NCBI GenBank assembly: GCA_008729055.1
Contig: SDUX01000125.1
Location: forward strand, 1 to 47,083
DNA from: Pyropia haitanensis
Taxonomy: Eukaryota; Rhodophyta; Bangiophyceae; Bangiales; Bangiaceae
Length of the DNA stretch: 47,083 bases
Direction: 5' to 3'
The notes below the pieces were generated by a model, which was given only the letters and a program-made list of their open reading frames with translations, was not told where the DNA came from and did not search any database. Shown here piece by piece: positions 30,993 through 42,778 of this stretch (positions within the stretch are counted from its first letter, which is position 1; every line of letters starts with the position of its first letter). The position numbers were made by a program, and so were the translations under genes.

Positions 30993-31941
30993 GCCGCTGT
31001 CGGCACCGGCGGCAGAGGCGCGGCCGCCGACGTTGGCCGACAGCCCCGGCTCTGCCGCGGGGACCCCCACTGGCCTCGCGCTGTGGACGACCACCGCGTG
31101 GGTGCTATGCGTGCCGTGCGACACGACCATCATGGACGCGGCGCAGCTCAAGCATCATCTGTCAACGCAGTCGCACAAGTCGGCTCTGCGCAAGCTGGTG
31201 GCTGACAAGGAGACGGCAACAACTGGGCAGGGGGGCACCGATGTGCGGTCGCCGCCGTCGTCGTCCAGCCAGGCTCCGTTGCCGTCGGCGACCGTCGAGA
31301 GCGCTCGCGAGCTTCTTTCTTCCCCGCCGCAGCCTGCGCAAGTGGCGCTTCGCGAACGCTACCAGCTACATGCATGGCCTGCGTCGGTGACCGCGACGCA
31401 CCTACCCCGTATTCCCCACCTTTCCATCCGCCCTGATTTTTCAGTGTGCTACCAGTGCCACACTGTGGCGCCGACGGCCAGGCTACTCACCCGCTTGCAC
31501 CAGGTGCGCACCGACGCGGAAGGCGCCACCGCTTGTGGTCTTCGCTCCTACCACATTGCGCACGTGCAGTCCCTGCAGCGTGGCAACAAGGTTTCCCTCT
31601 TTCCAGTGGTCATCTCGACCTTTACCACTGCCGCCACCGCCGCCGCTGCCGCCGCTGCCGCTGGTGTCGCACAGGAGGGCGGCGGCGGCGGCGGCGGCGG
31701 CGGCGGCACTGGCGCCGCCGCTGCAACGTCGCAGGCGGCGATGCCCAAGCGGGTCTCGTCTTCGATTCTGCCGCTCGACGTCTTTTTGCGCGGTCCTCGC
31801 ACGTCCGCCAATCCGGCCGGTGGTAGCAGCGCTGGGGGCGGCGCCGGCGGCGGCGCCGGCGCCGGCAATGACGGCGACGGGTACCCGTTGTCGACGTCTG
31901 GAGAAACAGCTGACAACCAGTGTGGCGGACTCCTACTATAA
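30703..31941 (+). pseudogene. Truncated helicase gene of copy 3
   Basis: The frame from ATG 30703 (GGAGGAATGG) encodes the first 410 residues or so of the helicase seen in full in copy 4. It includes a polyproline tract (shorter than in copy 4) and the C2H2-like finger CVPCDTTIMDAAQLKHHL. Homology ends at GGCGGACTC, and the frame then reads into the left end of copy 4 and stops at TAA within CTACTATAA. The recombinase-like and helicase domains are absent, so no helicase can be made from it. Confidence 0.85.
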
Positions 31942-33589
31942 GAATATACACAGAGGACGTAACCCCCCCCTCTGGGACGTCAGAATCGCATGGTACGTCA
32001 GATGACGAACCCTCCATTCCAGCCGATTTGGACGAACCCTCGTCTGGACGTCCCATTGGCCGGTACGTCCGATTCGGGCCCGAGAGGACGTACCCTCCTG
32101 AGATGCGTTCTTGGGCGTCCCCCCCCCCTCCCCCTCCTGGACGTCAGATTCGCAGGTACGTCCTCCCAGGGGCGTGTCATTTTCGAGAGTGCCCCTGCCA
32201 TTATTTGGTGTGCACTTCCGATTCCCCCCCCGCCCTTCCCGCCCTCCTCGCCCCCCCCGTCTATTGCTGCGCCCCTCCTTCCCCCTCCATTTTTGTCTCC
32301 CAGGCTTCCCGCCCTTCCTTTTCCCCTCCCGCCAGTCCCTCGTCCCCAACTCGGGGTGCAGCCCCACTCTCCCCCCACCCCCCCCCTTGTTTCCTATGCC
32401 CGATCCCTCGCCCCCTCCATTATTGTGCTTCCCATCTTTCCCGCGTCCCCTCCCCCCTTGCCCCTCCTCCCCCCCGTCTCCCCTTTCACCTTTCCTGTGC
32501 CCCCCCTTCCCCTCCCTTTCCTCTCAGTCTTTCGCCCTCCCCGCCCTTCCCTACCAGGCGTGTCATATTCCAGAGTGCGTCGTCCCCCAATTCGATGTGC
32601 ACCCCCGACCTCCCCGTCCTCCCCGCCCCCCTCCCAGTCTATTGCTGTGCCCCTCCTTCCCCCTCCATTTGTGCCTCCCAGTCTTCCCGCCCTTCTCCGT
32701 CCTCTCCCGCCAGTGCCTCGCTCTCAACTCTGTGTGCACCCTCGCCCTCCCCGCCCCCCCCCTCCCATCCGTGTGCCCCTCCCCCTCGCCCCGTGCATCA
32801 TTGTGCCTCCCAGCCTTTCCCCCTCCGTGCCCGCTGTGCGAGTCCTCCCCCCCTCCTCCCCCCCAATTATCCTATGCCCCTCCTTCTCCTCCCACTTATG
32901 CCTCCCAGTCTTCTCGCCCTCCCTCGCCTCCCCTCCAGTCTTACCACCCTACCCCGCCCCCCGCCTCCCCTCCCCTTCTTTGTTGTGTTCTCACCGCCCC
33001 CTGCATTATCAGTGTGCGTCCCGGTGTTCCCGCCCCCCCCGTCCGCTTTCCCAGTCCTATCCTCCGCCCCCCGTCCTCTCCTGTCCGTGCCCCTCCTCCC
33101 CGCCCCCTGTCTTTGAGTTCTTTCCAGTCTTCCTGCCCTCCCCCGCCCCCCCTCCCGTTTCCCCTGCTTCCTCCCCCCCTGCCCCCTGCGTTATCGTGCC
33201 TCCCAGTTTTCCCGCGCTCCCTCCCTTTTCCTATATTCCCCTGCCTCCCGCGCCTGGCGCATGCCCCCATGGCGAAACCATTCCTCCCTCGTTTCGCAGT
33301 GTCGCGTTTCCCACCCCTCCCCCCTCTGTCTCCTTCCCCTCCCATCAACCGGGTTAGATGCGCGGGGGAAAGAACCTTCCTCAGGACGTCAATACCGCGG
33401 GTGAGCCCCCCCCCACCCCCCCTCCCGTTGCGATTTTTTTTGAGGCTCATTGACCACGTCCCGCGTCCGATGCCTGTGGCTCCCCCTCCCCCCTTCCCCG
33501 CGAATGGCGCCTAAGAACACCTTCCCTCTCGGACGATCCAAATCTGGCGCACGTCCTTCCTTCCGAATCCCACTGTTTTCCCCCCCCTC

Positions 33590-33709
33590 GAGGACGTACC
33601 CCTCTCTGGACGTCAATTTCGCGGGTACGTCCTCCGAGCCCCCCCGCTGTAAGATCTCTTCTGGGAGGACGTACCCCTCTCTGGACGTCAATTTCGCGGG
33701 TACGTCCTC
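33590..33709. repeat. Two 45-bp hairpin units in the leader of copy 4
   Basis: Units at 33590-33634 and 33665-33709 have the same GAGGACGTACCC / GGGTACGTCCTC arms and 75-bp period as those at 28945-29064. Confidence 0.85.
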
Positions 33710-34753
33710 CTCGGTTGCATTCTCCCTTCCGAGTCTATCGGGGGCCAATCCCGTGCGTTGCCCCCCCTCCACGTCTGGCTGGCCCCCCCTCCCCTAAAAT
33801 GTTGTCCCAGAATAAACCGCGTGTCGGATGAACTCACCCCGGGGGCAGGCACGCTCCTCCGTGTCCATCCCCCTCAACCCTGTCGCCCCACCTCCCAAAG
33901 GCAACCGCGTTCGATCGCCCCCCCCCCGCCCTCAGCATTCACCTGCCTTGCCCGCATCTCATTTGGCACTCACTCCCCCAGCGTGCGCCCTACCACTTTT
34001 GGGCGTCTATCGTCGGCCCCGAGACGAGTGCGCAGCCGGCGGCTCGCCATGTCGTGGGTGTAGACGTCCCCCCTCAGCCAGCCCCTTTTTTTCACACGTG
34101 CGACTGTGCTGTTCGACCCGCGGCGGGCCATCCACCCTTGTGCTGTACGATACAAACGCGTGGTGCGCAGCCCGCCCAAACGCAGCGTGCCAAGTCGTGG
34201 CGGCCGACCAGGCGCCACGCGTCATTCGAGATGGACGCGGGCTCCCGCGTGGCCCGATCCACTGCTGCTCGTCCGCATCCCTGCCTGGATCTCAGCGCGA
34301 TCGGCAGCCCGCTGGTGCGTCCCGGTTGCGCATTTGACGTGCAATCACTTTCTGGTACACACCCTTCCACGTAAATGGATATTGTGCCTTTTAATTTGTT
34401 GCTCGACACGCACGCCAATTACGTACTTGCTCCACGTACGCGGCCGCTCCGTGCTCTCTCTGGGGCTGAAATGACCCGGTGAGCGTCCGTCAGGCGGCGT
34501 ACACCACCCCCTTGCAATGTTCAAGTACGCTGACATAGGCGATTGTTGACAAAAAAGTACACAAAGGGTCGACAAGTACTATAATTTCATTTGGATGGTC
34601 GAATCAGTCAGTACACAGTCCCGCCTGACGCCAAATTACGACGGTATTGTAAATCTTAGACGATCCCACACCCAAATAAGTCCAAAGGCGGGTCGAGTAC
34701 TAGTCAGGCATGACGAGATTGACCTTGACGTTCCGGCATGTCTGAACCGTTCT

Positions 34754-34809
34754 CAGATCCGTAGTACTACGGAACTGGGGACGCCCAGTTCCGTAGTACT
34801 ACGGATCTG
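34754..34809. repeat. 26-bp perfect inverted repeat with nested palindromes (copy 4)
   Basis: Duplicate of the site at 30109-30164, with both arms and the GACG loop unchanged, about 330 bp upstream of the helicase TATA box. Confidence 0.9.
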
Positions 34810-35017
34810 GGGAACCGCGGACTTTGCCGTCACACGGTTCGATCCGCTCGGTGACCGCCCCTTCGCGGCAGTCCACCAGGTCGATGCCCCAATCATTTTC
34901 TTACGACGCCGCCCTCGCTGGGCCTCCCGCTGGCCTGGCGCCGGCATTGCGCCGCCGCCCCGCAGGCTCAGCAATGCGCGCCTGCTGTGTTCTTTTCTCT
35001 CTTTCGCAGCCCGCGCG

Positions 35018-35147
35018 TTGGCGCCAAAACTACCACGACGGTTTCAAACCGTTTGGCGCGCGTGCGTTGGCGCCAAAAAGACCACGTTTGTTTCAAACCG
35101 TTTGAATTCTCCCGCGCTGTCAGCACCTGCTCACGCCTGTATAAAAG
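35018..35147 (+). promoter_or_regulatory. Helicase promoter of copy 4: E2F-like sites and TATA box
   Basis: TTGGCGCCAAAA lies at 35018-35029 and 35067-35078, TTTGGCGCG at about 35052-35060 and TATAAAAG at 35140-35147. The arrangement is the same as in copy 3. Confidence 0.65.
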
Positions 35148-35178
35148 GGTCCACCCGCTCAGCCGTGACCATCCCGCC

Positions 35179-35229
35179 ATGATCGCGCTCCCCGTCACGT
35201 CCTCACCGTCGTCGCGCCCCCCGTCTTGA
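35179..35229 (+). CDS. Possible upstream ORF of helicase copy 4 (16 codons)
   Basis: Same 16-codon frame as at 30534-30584, between the TATA box and the helicase ATG 35348. Coding or regulatory function is unproven. Confidence 0.25.
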   Translation: MIALPVTSSPSSRPPS

Positions 35230-35347
35230 TCCCCGATCTGCGAGCCTTTCCCCTCCTTTGCGGACCCCGCTGACCCTTTCCCCGCTGTCCCACCTCGTCC
35301 CTGAACCCATCTGCGGCGGCATTGCTTCTCCCCGTCGCCGCGGAGGA

Positions 35348-35566
35348 ATGGATTCCCGCTCCGCCTCTCCCGCGATCGACACAACATGGACGTCTGCGCT
35401 CGCTCCACCGGCCGTGCCGCCCATGGCACCTGCAGAGCCGCCGCCTGCGCCGCCGTCGGCTGCGGCGGTCGTGCCGGCGACCACCGAGGCGGATTCGTCG
35501 GACGAGATCACGCCGATGGTTGGTGGCGGTGCCAGTCGTCCCTCTGCTGGTGCTGCGTCGGCTAGT

Positions 35567-35662
<96 letters not shown>

Positions 35663-37397
35663 CCGCCGTCGGCACCGGCGGCAGAGGCGCGGCCGCCGAC
35701 GTTGGCCGACAGCCCCGGCTCTGCCGCGGGGACCCCCACTGGCCTCGCGCTGTGGACGACCACCGCGTGGGTGCTATGCGTGCCGTGCGACACGACCATC
35801 ATGGACGCGGCGCAGCTCAAGCATCATCTGTCAACGCAGTCGCACAAGTCGGCTCTGCGCAAGCTGGTGGCTGACAAAGAGACGGCAACAACTGGGCAGG
35901 GGGGCACCGATGTGCGGTCGCCGCCGTCGTCGTCCAGCAAGGCTCCGTTGCCGTCGGCGACCGTCGAGAGCGCTCGCGAGCTTCTTTCTTCCCCGCCGCG
36001 GCCTGCGCAAGTGGCGCTTCGCGAACGCTACCAGCTACATGCGTGGCCGGCGTCGGTGACCGCGACGCACCTACCCCGTATTCCCCACCTTTCCATCCGC
36101 CCTGATTTTTCAGTGTGCTACCAGTGCCACACTGTGGCGCCGACGGCCAGGCTACTCACCCGCTTGCACCAGGTGCGCACCGACGCGGAAGGCGCCACCG
36201 CTTGTGGTCTTCGCTCCTACCACATTGCGCACGTGCAGTCCCTGCAGCGTGGCAACAAGGTTTCCCTCTTTCCAGTGGTCATTTCGACCTTTACCACTGC
36301 CGCCACCGCCGCCGCTGCCGCCGCTGCCGCTGGTGTCGCACAGGAGGGCGGCGGCGGCGGCGGCGGCGGCGGCACTGGCGCCGCCGCTGCAACGTCGCAG
36401 GCGGCGATGCCCAAGCGGGTCTCGTCTTCGATTCTGCCGCTCGACGTCTTTTTGCGCGGTCCTCGCACGTCCGCCAATCCGGCCCGTGGTAGCAGCGCTG
36501 GGGGCGGCGCCGGCGGCGGCGCCGGCGCCGGCGGTGACGGCGACGGGTACCCGTTGTCGACGTCTGGAGAAACAGCTGACAACCAGTGTGGCGGACTCCT
36601 CCAGCAGTACCGCTTCCACGAGGACCTGTCTCGACTGCACTGGACCGCGGCGGGCGTTGCGCAGCACTTTGGCCCATTCCTCCGTCGAGTCAGCCGTACG
36701 GCGAGCGCTGACGTGGAGAACCGCGGTGCGACTCTGCCCCCGTCTGGCGCGTTTTACTTTGCGTGCATCCAAGACGCTGTCCTGTCCCTGTTCAACGATG
36801 CGTTGAGCTACCTGCGCAAGTCGGACCAGACCACCCTTCTCAGCCGCCTGCGCATTGGGCAGACGAGCGACTTGCAGCTGCGGCGGTTTAACATCCACGT
36901 CACCAAGCCGACGCTTGTCCGCTACGCCCGAGACGTGGCCATTGTACTGTACGTGACGCAAGAGCTGGCGGCACTCGCCGACCGCCCCGCTGCCGCCGCC
37001 CTGGAAGCGGACAACGCGTCGGTCACTTTTGACCGCGAAACCCAGCTGGCGGCGCTCAACATGCGCGACTCGTACCGCACTCACGCTGCCAGCGGCCTCC
37101 GGCGTTTGCGGTTGCGGCGGCAGCGGGCGCAGCGGGAGCCGCAGCAGCAGACCGGCGGTGAGGAACTCTTCCCTGGCCAGGACGACACGACGGTGCTGGC
37201 CAATAGTCTTCTCGTTCCGGCCGTCAGCTCCTTATTGTCTGCACTATGTCACGAGACGTACGACCCACGGCTGAGTCACGTAGGTGGCGAAAACAAGCCG
37301 CGGTGCGACCTGGCCCTTGCCATGCCTTTTGTGTCGGTCGCGTACGCGTCCGGTGGGCAAACGAGTGGGTTGGACACCTCCGCTGCGGTGGCAGTCG

Positions 37398-37436
<39 letters not shown>

Positions 37437-40411
37437 ACGACGACAATGACAACGACGCGCGTGATGCGCAGAGCGCCGCCGACCACTGCTCGCACATGAG
37501 CGCGACCGCCGGTGGTCACCTGGCGACATCCCTCCTGTTTGCAACCCACATTGTCAACACGCTCTTTTTCATGAACGTCCCCACCGGGTCGGTTGAAGAG
37601 TCGTTTGAGCGCATCGCGATGGCGACCAACCCAACGTCTACAACTGCGGCGGCCTACATTGTGCAGCTGTCCTCGTCATGCGAAGCGATCAGTCGGTCCG
37701 AGACGGTAGCGCCAGCGTTTATCCCGTGTGACGACCCCTCTCACCTGCCCGCCGGCGCTCCGCCTGGCGCGGTTTGTGGCACGCTGCTCCACCGTGGCCT
37801 TCACATGAGCACCGCCACCGTCGGTGCGCGGGTGAGAGCGGCTCAGCGGGAGCTCGGCGGGCTGCTCCAGCAACTCACCTTTGGCTACGACCCCACCGGC
37901 TCTGGCTTCTACGCCCAAGCCGTACAGCTGATCGACTCGCCAAACGTCCAGTCGCCCGGCGTCTCCTTCCTCGAGCTCCCCGTCAACGCCCGTCTCGTCA
38001 GTGGCTGGCGCAGCCACATGATTGCGTCTGGGGTGCTCGACTCGCCCGACTGCCCCGTCCGTGTCGCAGTCAAGCCGTCAGAGCGAGACCCGGGTGTGGA
38101 GGAGCTCGACCTGACCGCCCCGCCGGTTGTAACCGACGCTGCCAAGCTCCGCACCTGGCGTCAGCTCGCCAACCGCTGCCGGGCGCTCATTTGGGCGATA
38201 ACCCACTGTGTAGGCGGCGCCCCTGCCCGCATGACAGAGTCGGCTGGCGTGCGCCTCTGCGCTTCCTCGGCCCGCGCCCATCGGTCCGTCTTTGTCCACA
38301 ACGGGCTGGTCTACACCGTCATCACCTACTGGAAGGGTCAAGTCGAGCGCCAGGGTACCGGACGGCCTATTGTGAGGTGGCATGACGCGCCGTCGTCGTC
38401 CCTCGTCATCCAGTACCTCGTCTTTGTCGAGCCGCTCGACGCCTACCTAAGCCGTGCTGTAGACCCGGCGGCGCCCTCTTCCACCCTCATTGGCGCCGGT
38501 CATGGCGGCGCCATCGACCGGGCACTCCTTTTCCGCGACGAGCGCGGGCAGCAGCTACAGCCGCGAGCCTTGACCGCCGCCCTCGCAGATGACCTCCTTC
38601 TCCGCGTCTCTACCCTCCCCATTACCGTCCGTGTGCTTCGGCAGTATATCAACGGCGTCGGCCGGCTGATTGCCGACTTTGACCCTCTCGACCCAGCCCT
38701 CGGCACGCCGGCCGCCATCGCGGCCCCACCGGGGGGGGGCGTCGCCGCCGCAAGCGCGTCGGTGCGCACGCCTGTCGAGGGCCTAGTTGCCTGGGGCCGT
38801 GTCCTTGACGCGCAGATGGGGCACACGAGCGCAACTGCCACCACCGCCTATGCCGGCGACCCGACGCACACGTTTGGCGCGCTCAACAATACCACCTACA
38901 GCCTCTTTCGCATCTTTTCTACCCGTTGGCACGCCGCTCTCGGGTTATCGTCTGCCCACGGTACTGGCGGTCTGACACATCCTCTGAGCATCCAGACGGC
39001 AGATGCTGCTGCGGCCGGCGGCGCGCCGGCCGCCGGCGCGGGTGGGGGGGGGGGGCGGGCGGTGGCATCGCCGTCGCCAGCGACAGCAGCTGCTCAAGGG
39101 ACAACAACCGGTGGCGGTGGTGGCGCGGGAGCTGGCGGCGGCGGCGGCGGCGGCGGCGGCGGGGCGACGACTGCCAGCGACGCTCGCAATCCCGTGAGGA
39201 TGAGCAGTGTAGCCGGCAATGCGGCGGTCAACGAGTCGCTGAGCCGCATCGTCCGCCCCAACAGCGGCGACGCACGCCGTGCCGTGGATGCGGTCGTCAG
39301 CTCCCTGTATGGGACGCGCATGTACAAGTCCGACGCCCAGCGGACGGCTGTACACACGGTGATGGTGGCGCGCGAGCCCGTCACGCAGCTGGTCGTCCTC
39401 CCGACGGGTGCGGGCAAGACGCTGACGTTTCTCGCTCCCTGTCGCGCCGGCGTGGATGCTGCCCGGTCGTGTGCTTTTGCATCGGCGATGGGAACGTCGA
39501 CGGTCGTCCCCGTTGGATCCCATTTCGCCCCTCCCGTAACGATCGTCTTGACGCCCACCCGAGCCGTGTCGGGCACCATCCTGTCAGCCGCCCGTGGCAT
39601 GGCCATCCCCACCGGCGTCTGGGCGCAGGGAGCGGTCCGCGGTGGGGGGGAGCGTGCAGCAGCGCTCATCGTGTCGGACATTTGCTCGGCCGTACACCAT
39701 TTGGCAACCTTTCGCGATTTGATCCGTCGTCTCGACCAGGACGGTCGTCTGGCACGTCTGGTTGTCGATGAGGTCCACCTGGTGCCGCTGTGGTCTACCT
39801 TTCGAACCCACCTGTCGCACGTGCGCAACCTCTTGTCGGAACTGCCGTGCCCGCTGCTGCTGCTCACCGCCACCGCGCCTGCGGGTCTAGTGACGACCCT
39901 GCTGTCCGCGGTCGGCACCAATGCCAACCGGCCGGTCGCAGTCATCCGCGCAGAGAGCAGTCGCCGGTCCAACATTCGCTACATGGTCGAGCCAATCCAC
40001 GAACCGTACGTCCGAAGCCCCGGCCGAGGTGCCAACGACAAGCTTCACGCCGCCGTTGCCACCCGCGTCATTGAGCAGCTGCATCGGATCAAGACGGCAC
40101 TCGTGGGTGGAGTCGATTCCCCTGGTGAGCGGGCGCTCGTGTTGGGCGTCTTTTGCGAGATGATTGCCGAGGTGACGGGCGTCGTACGCGCGCTGTACCG
40201 TCAGCTCGAGAGCGTCTCATTGGGGATCGACTCGCATCGATCCGACGTGGCTGTCATCATGTTTCATGCAACCGAGACTTCTATTGGTTTGCAGGCGGTG
40301 GGGGGGGGGGGGGGGGGGGGCGGGGCAGCACAACCCCCCGCCGGGCCGCCGCCCCCGCCGCCGCCGCCGTCAACGACGCAACCTCGTCGTCGCGCCCGTT
40401 TGTCGTGGTGA
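35348..40411 (+). CDS. C2H2-finger / recombinase-like / RecQ-type helicase, copy 4, N-terminal and ATPase part
   Basis: About 1,687 residues from ATG 35348 (GGAGGAATGG, downstream of the TATA box). It has a long polyproline tract encoded by (CCG)n near 35567-35670, then the finger CVPCDTTIMDAAQLKHHL. The middle region matches copy 1, including the recombinase-like end MGHTSATATTAYAGD. The ATPase has LPTGAGKT (K1357), VVDEVHLVPLWSTFR and LLTATAPAG. Conserved homology stops in a run of 21 G at 40300-40320. The rest of this frame to 40411 (P/R-rich) is probably not real, because helicase motifs V and VI continue in the next frame (40153-41418). As written the protein lacks its second RecA-like half and could not act as a helicase. 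It may be intact if the G count is wrong or if slippage restores the frame. Confidence 0.8.
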
Positions 40412-40466
40412 ATGTTTATCGTGCGGGGAGCCTGCGGCACCATGAGCAACTGCAGCGGCCGCAGCC

Positions 40467-40522
<56 letters not shown>

Positions 40523-41418
40523 GCCCGATGCGGCCTGGACAAGCGCCCGCAGGGAGCAGCGGCGGCGGCGGCGGCAGCGGCGGCCGCAGCGGAAGCTTTG
40601 CCGGCTTGAGGGACTTTACAGAGGACACGGCAGCGAGCGACATTGTTGACCGCGTGTCTTTGCACGCCGGGATGGGCGTCGTCATTGTCGTTGGCTCTCC
40701 CGCTGTATCGACGGGCACCGACTTTCCGTCCATGCGGTGGTCTTACCATCTCGGTTCCCGCAACCTGCTGTCGTTTGCTCAAGCGTCTGGCCGCATTTGT
40801 CGGTCGGATGACCTTGTCGGCACGGCCGTTGTGGTCAACCCCGTCAACTATTCCGAGTCTTTGGCCGACGCACGCACCCACGAGCGCGTACCGGCCATGT
40901 CGTCGTTGGGAAACTTTGACGAGTGGGCAAAGCTGCCGGGCGACCGCTGCCGACGCTACGGGCTGGACGCCCTCCTTGATGGCGCCACCATCGACACATT
41001 TGTGTCGTGCAAGGAAGGCAAGTTTGCTCCTTGCGACTTTTGTGCGCACCCGCCCACTCGTCCGACCGTGGTGCGCGTCAAGCGAACTCGTCCGCCTCCC
41101 CGCCGGGATGGGGATGAACCAGACGAGGACGACGAAAACGACCCGCACGGCTTTGGAAGCAGCCGCCGTCGCCTCTTTCATCCCCCGGGGTGGGGTGCGG
41201 CGGCTCGTCGCCGCACATCCTACTCGTCTGGCGCCTCTCGTCATGGCGCAGTGGGACCTCCGGCCTACTCGCCTTTGGGCAGGACGGCGGGGATGACGAC
41301 GACGACGACGACGACAACGAGATGCGCGACAGACTCTTTGACTATAGTGATGGGTCCCTGTCTGCCGGGGAGAGGAGGAGGAGAAGGAGGAGGTGGTGGA
41401 GGAGGACGAGGCGGATGA
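40153..41418 (+). CDS. Helicase copy 4, second RecA-like half (shifted frame)
   Basis: The meaningful part starts after the G21 run at about 40321. It encodes a polyglutamine tract from (CAG)16, then GVVIVVGSPAVSTGTDFPSM and FAQASGRICRS, matching helicase motifs V and VI of copy 1, followed by LDALLDGATIDTFVSCKEG and a CDFC pair. The 5' part of this open frame overlaps the preceding frame and is not coding. Toward 41418 the frame leaves the conserved sequence, and the Cys-rich end appears in a third segment. Confidence 0.75.
40300..40320 (+). repeat. G21 homopolymer within the helicase gene
   Basis: Twenty-one consecutive G bases separate the two helicase frames. Copy 1 has no such run at this place; it has an Ala-coding GCG/GGC tract nearby and stays in frame. 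Such runs change length readily in vivo and are often miscounted by sequencers. Confidence 0.9.
40471..40518 (+). repeat. (CAG)16 triplet tract
   Basis: Sixteen CAG units encode polyglutamine in the second helicase segment. Confidence 0.9.
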
Positions 41419-42778
41419 ACCACGACGAGGACGCCCAGCCGGGACAATGCCGCGTGTGTCGTCAGGGACACCTCCACTGCCACCATCACGACAGAGACGA
41501 CTCTTCCCTGGCATCAACCGGCTCAACTTTGAGCGTCCTACTCCTCCTCCTCCTCCTCCTCCTCCTCCTCCCTCTCCTCCTCCCCCTCCTCCTCCCCTTC
41601 CTCCTCCTCCCCCTGCATCATCATCACGCCACCCCCCCCCTCCCCCCCCTCACAACGCCCGCACTCCCCCCCTCCGCCCTTGCCCGTCCGCCCTTTCTTT
41701 CCCTGTCGAAGAGGACCCGTCGCAACTGACGTTGCCACTGGCGCAGCCGCCGTCGTCGCAGCTGTCTTCGCCTCCGACAGCCGCTGGGAGGATGCGCCGG
41801 CAGTCGCCACCGGTTGCCGCCGGCGACGACGTCGCAACCGACGACGACTATACAGACGTGGACGAGGACAAAGACGACCACCCTGTCGCGGCGGCGGCGG
41901 CGGCGGCAACGGCCGGTGTGGTTACGACGGCAGAGGGGATTGACAGGGCAGCGCTCGCCGCCGCCCAAATGACGTCGGACGCGCTCGAACGGGGCACAAG
42001 AGCGGCGTTGGCCGTCTGGGCGCACGCAGATGGGGCCCCACACTGGCCGTGCGCGTGGTGCTGCGCCCAGTCGCGCACATCGCAGCCGGCTGAGCGGCAC
42101 GGTCCGGCGTCGTGCTTTATCCGGACGTGCATGGTGTGCGTGCGGCCGTCCTCGTACAAGTACGTGGGAAAGTCGTCACCTCTGTCGCCGCAGGTTGCTG
42201 CGGCGGCTGCGGTGGAGCGCTCGCCCTCTACCGCGGCGGCGGCGGCGGCGGTGGCGGCCGGCACATGCGGGGTGTCTTCCCGAGTGTGCAAGACTCAGCC
42301 TCCGCCGTGGAGTCGCGACCGACGTGGACACGGGGATGGCGGCTTTGACACCCGTTGCCATGCGTGCTTTCTGCCTCGCACAATCCGCTCTGTTGACGGT
42401 ATGGCTTTGGACTCGCACCCGCTGGGCCGATTCGGGCCGGCCCGATGCCCGTGGGTGTTTGTTATCAAGGTGGCGCTGCTGCAGGTGGCCATGGCGCGTT
42501 CCTTCATGTCCCCTGACAAGCGTGAGTTTGCTCCCGCCCTCGCGCACGCTTGTGCGGTCACGTGGGCAACCCAGTCTGACAGCAGTCATGACGGTTGCCA
42601 GGCTGTTGCGTCTGCCGTCAGTGAGCGCAACATCCCACGTCGATTGCTCGACTGGGGACCCGCGGACCGACCGTCGGCTGTTGACAAGGTGGCGAAATGG
42701 CTGAGCGGCGGCACTCGCTTGCCGAATGTGGTGCTGTTTGCCCCCATCTTGGCGCGCGCGTTTGGACTCTCCTTTTAA
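41393..42778 (+). CDS. Helicase copy 4, Cys-rich C-terminal domain (third segment)
   Basis: The frame encodes 461 residues; an internal ATG at about 41447 could serve as a start. The first half is low-complexity (Pro, Ala, Asp) and partly encoded by a C/T-only tract near 41541-41613. The second half has CAWCC, CFIRTCMVC, CHACFLP and RCPW and ends in LPNVVLFAPILARAFGLSF, matching copy 1 at 13515-14288. This is likely a zinc-binding domain of unknown role. It overlaps the previous segment by 26 bases in another frame. It could be a separate protein, a spliced exon or a frameshifted end of the helicase. Confidence 0.7.
   Translation: MVEEDEADEPRRGRPAGTMPRVSSGTPPLPPSRQRRLFPGINRLNFERPTPPPPPPPPPPSPPPPPPPLPPPPPASSSRHPPPPPPHNARTPPLRPCPSALSFPVEEDPSQLTLPLAQPPSSQLSSPPTAAGRMRRQSPPVAAGDDVATDDDYTDVDEDKDDHPVAAAAAAATAGVVTTAEGIDRAALAAAQMTSDALERGTRAALAVWAHADGAPHWPCAWCCAQSRTSQPAERHGPASCFIRTCMVCVRPSSYKYVGKSSPLSPQVAAAAAVERSPSTAAAAAAVAAGTCGVSSRVCKTQPPPWSRDRRGHGDGGFDTRCHACFLPRTIRSVDGMALDSHPLGRFGPARCPWVFVIKVALLQVAMARSFMSPDKREFAPALAHACAVTWATQSDSSHDGCQAVASAVSERNIPRRLLDWGPADRPSAVDKVAKWLSGGTRLPNVVLFAPILARAFGLSF

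Larger units (their letters stand above)
27296..31932 (+). mobile_element. Composite element copy 3 (left 4,637 bp only)
   Basis: The same left end is followed by the full leader, the helicase promoter and the first 412 codons or so of the helicase gene. It is cut at GGCGGACTC, where the left end of copy 4 begins. Most of it closely matches copy 4 at 31933 to about 36600; the part around 32180-33000 is the most diverged. The interval 27296-30372 is leader with no gene that I can support. Confidence 0.75.

Noticed and set aside
25982..33514. Long Pro/Ser/Leu-rich frames in the C/T-rich leader
   Set aside because: A C/T-only strand has almost no stop codons in any frame. Several frames are open at once, and composition is all they show.
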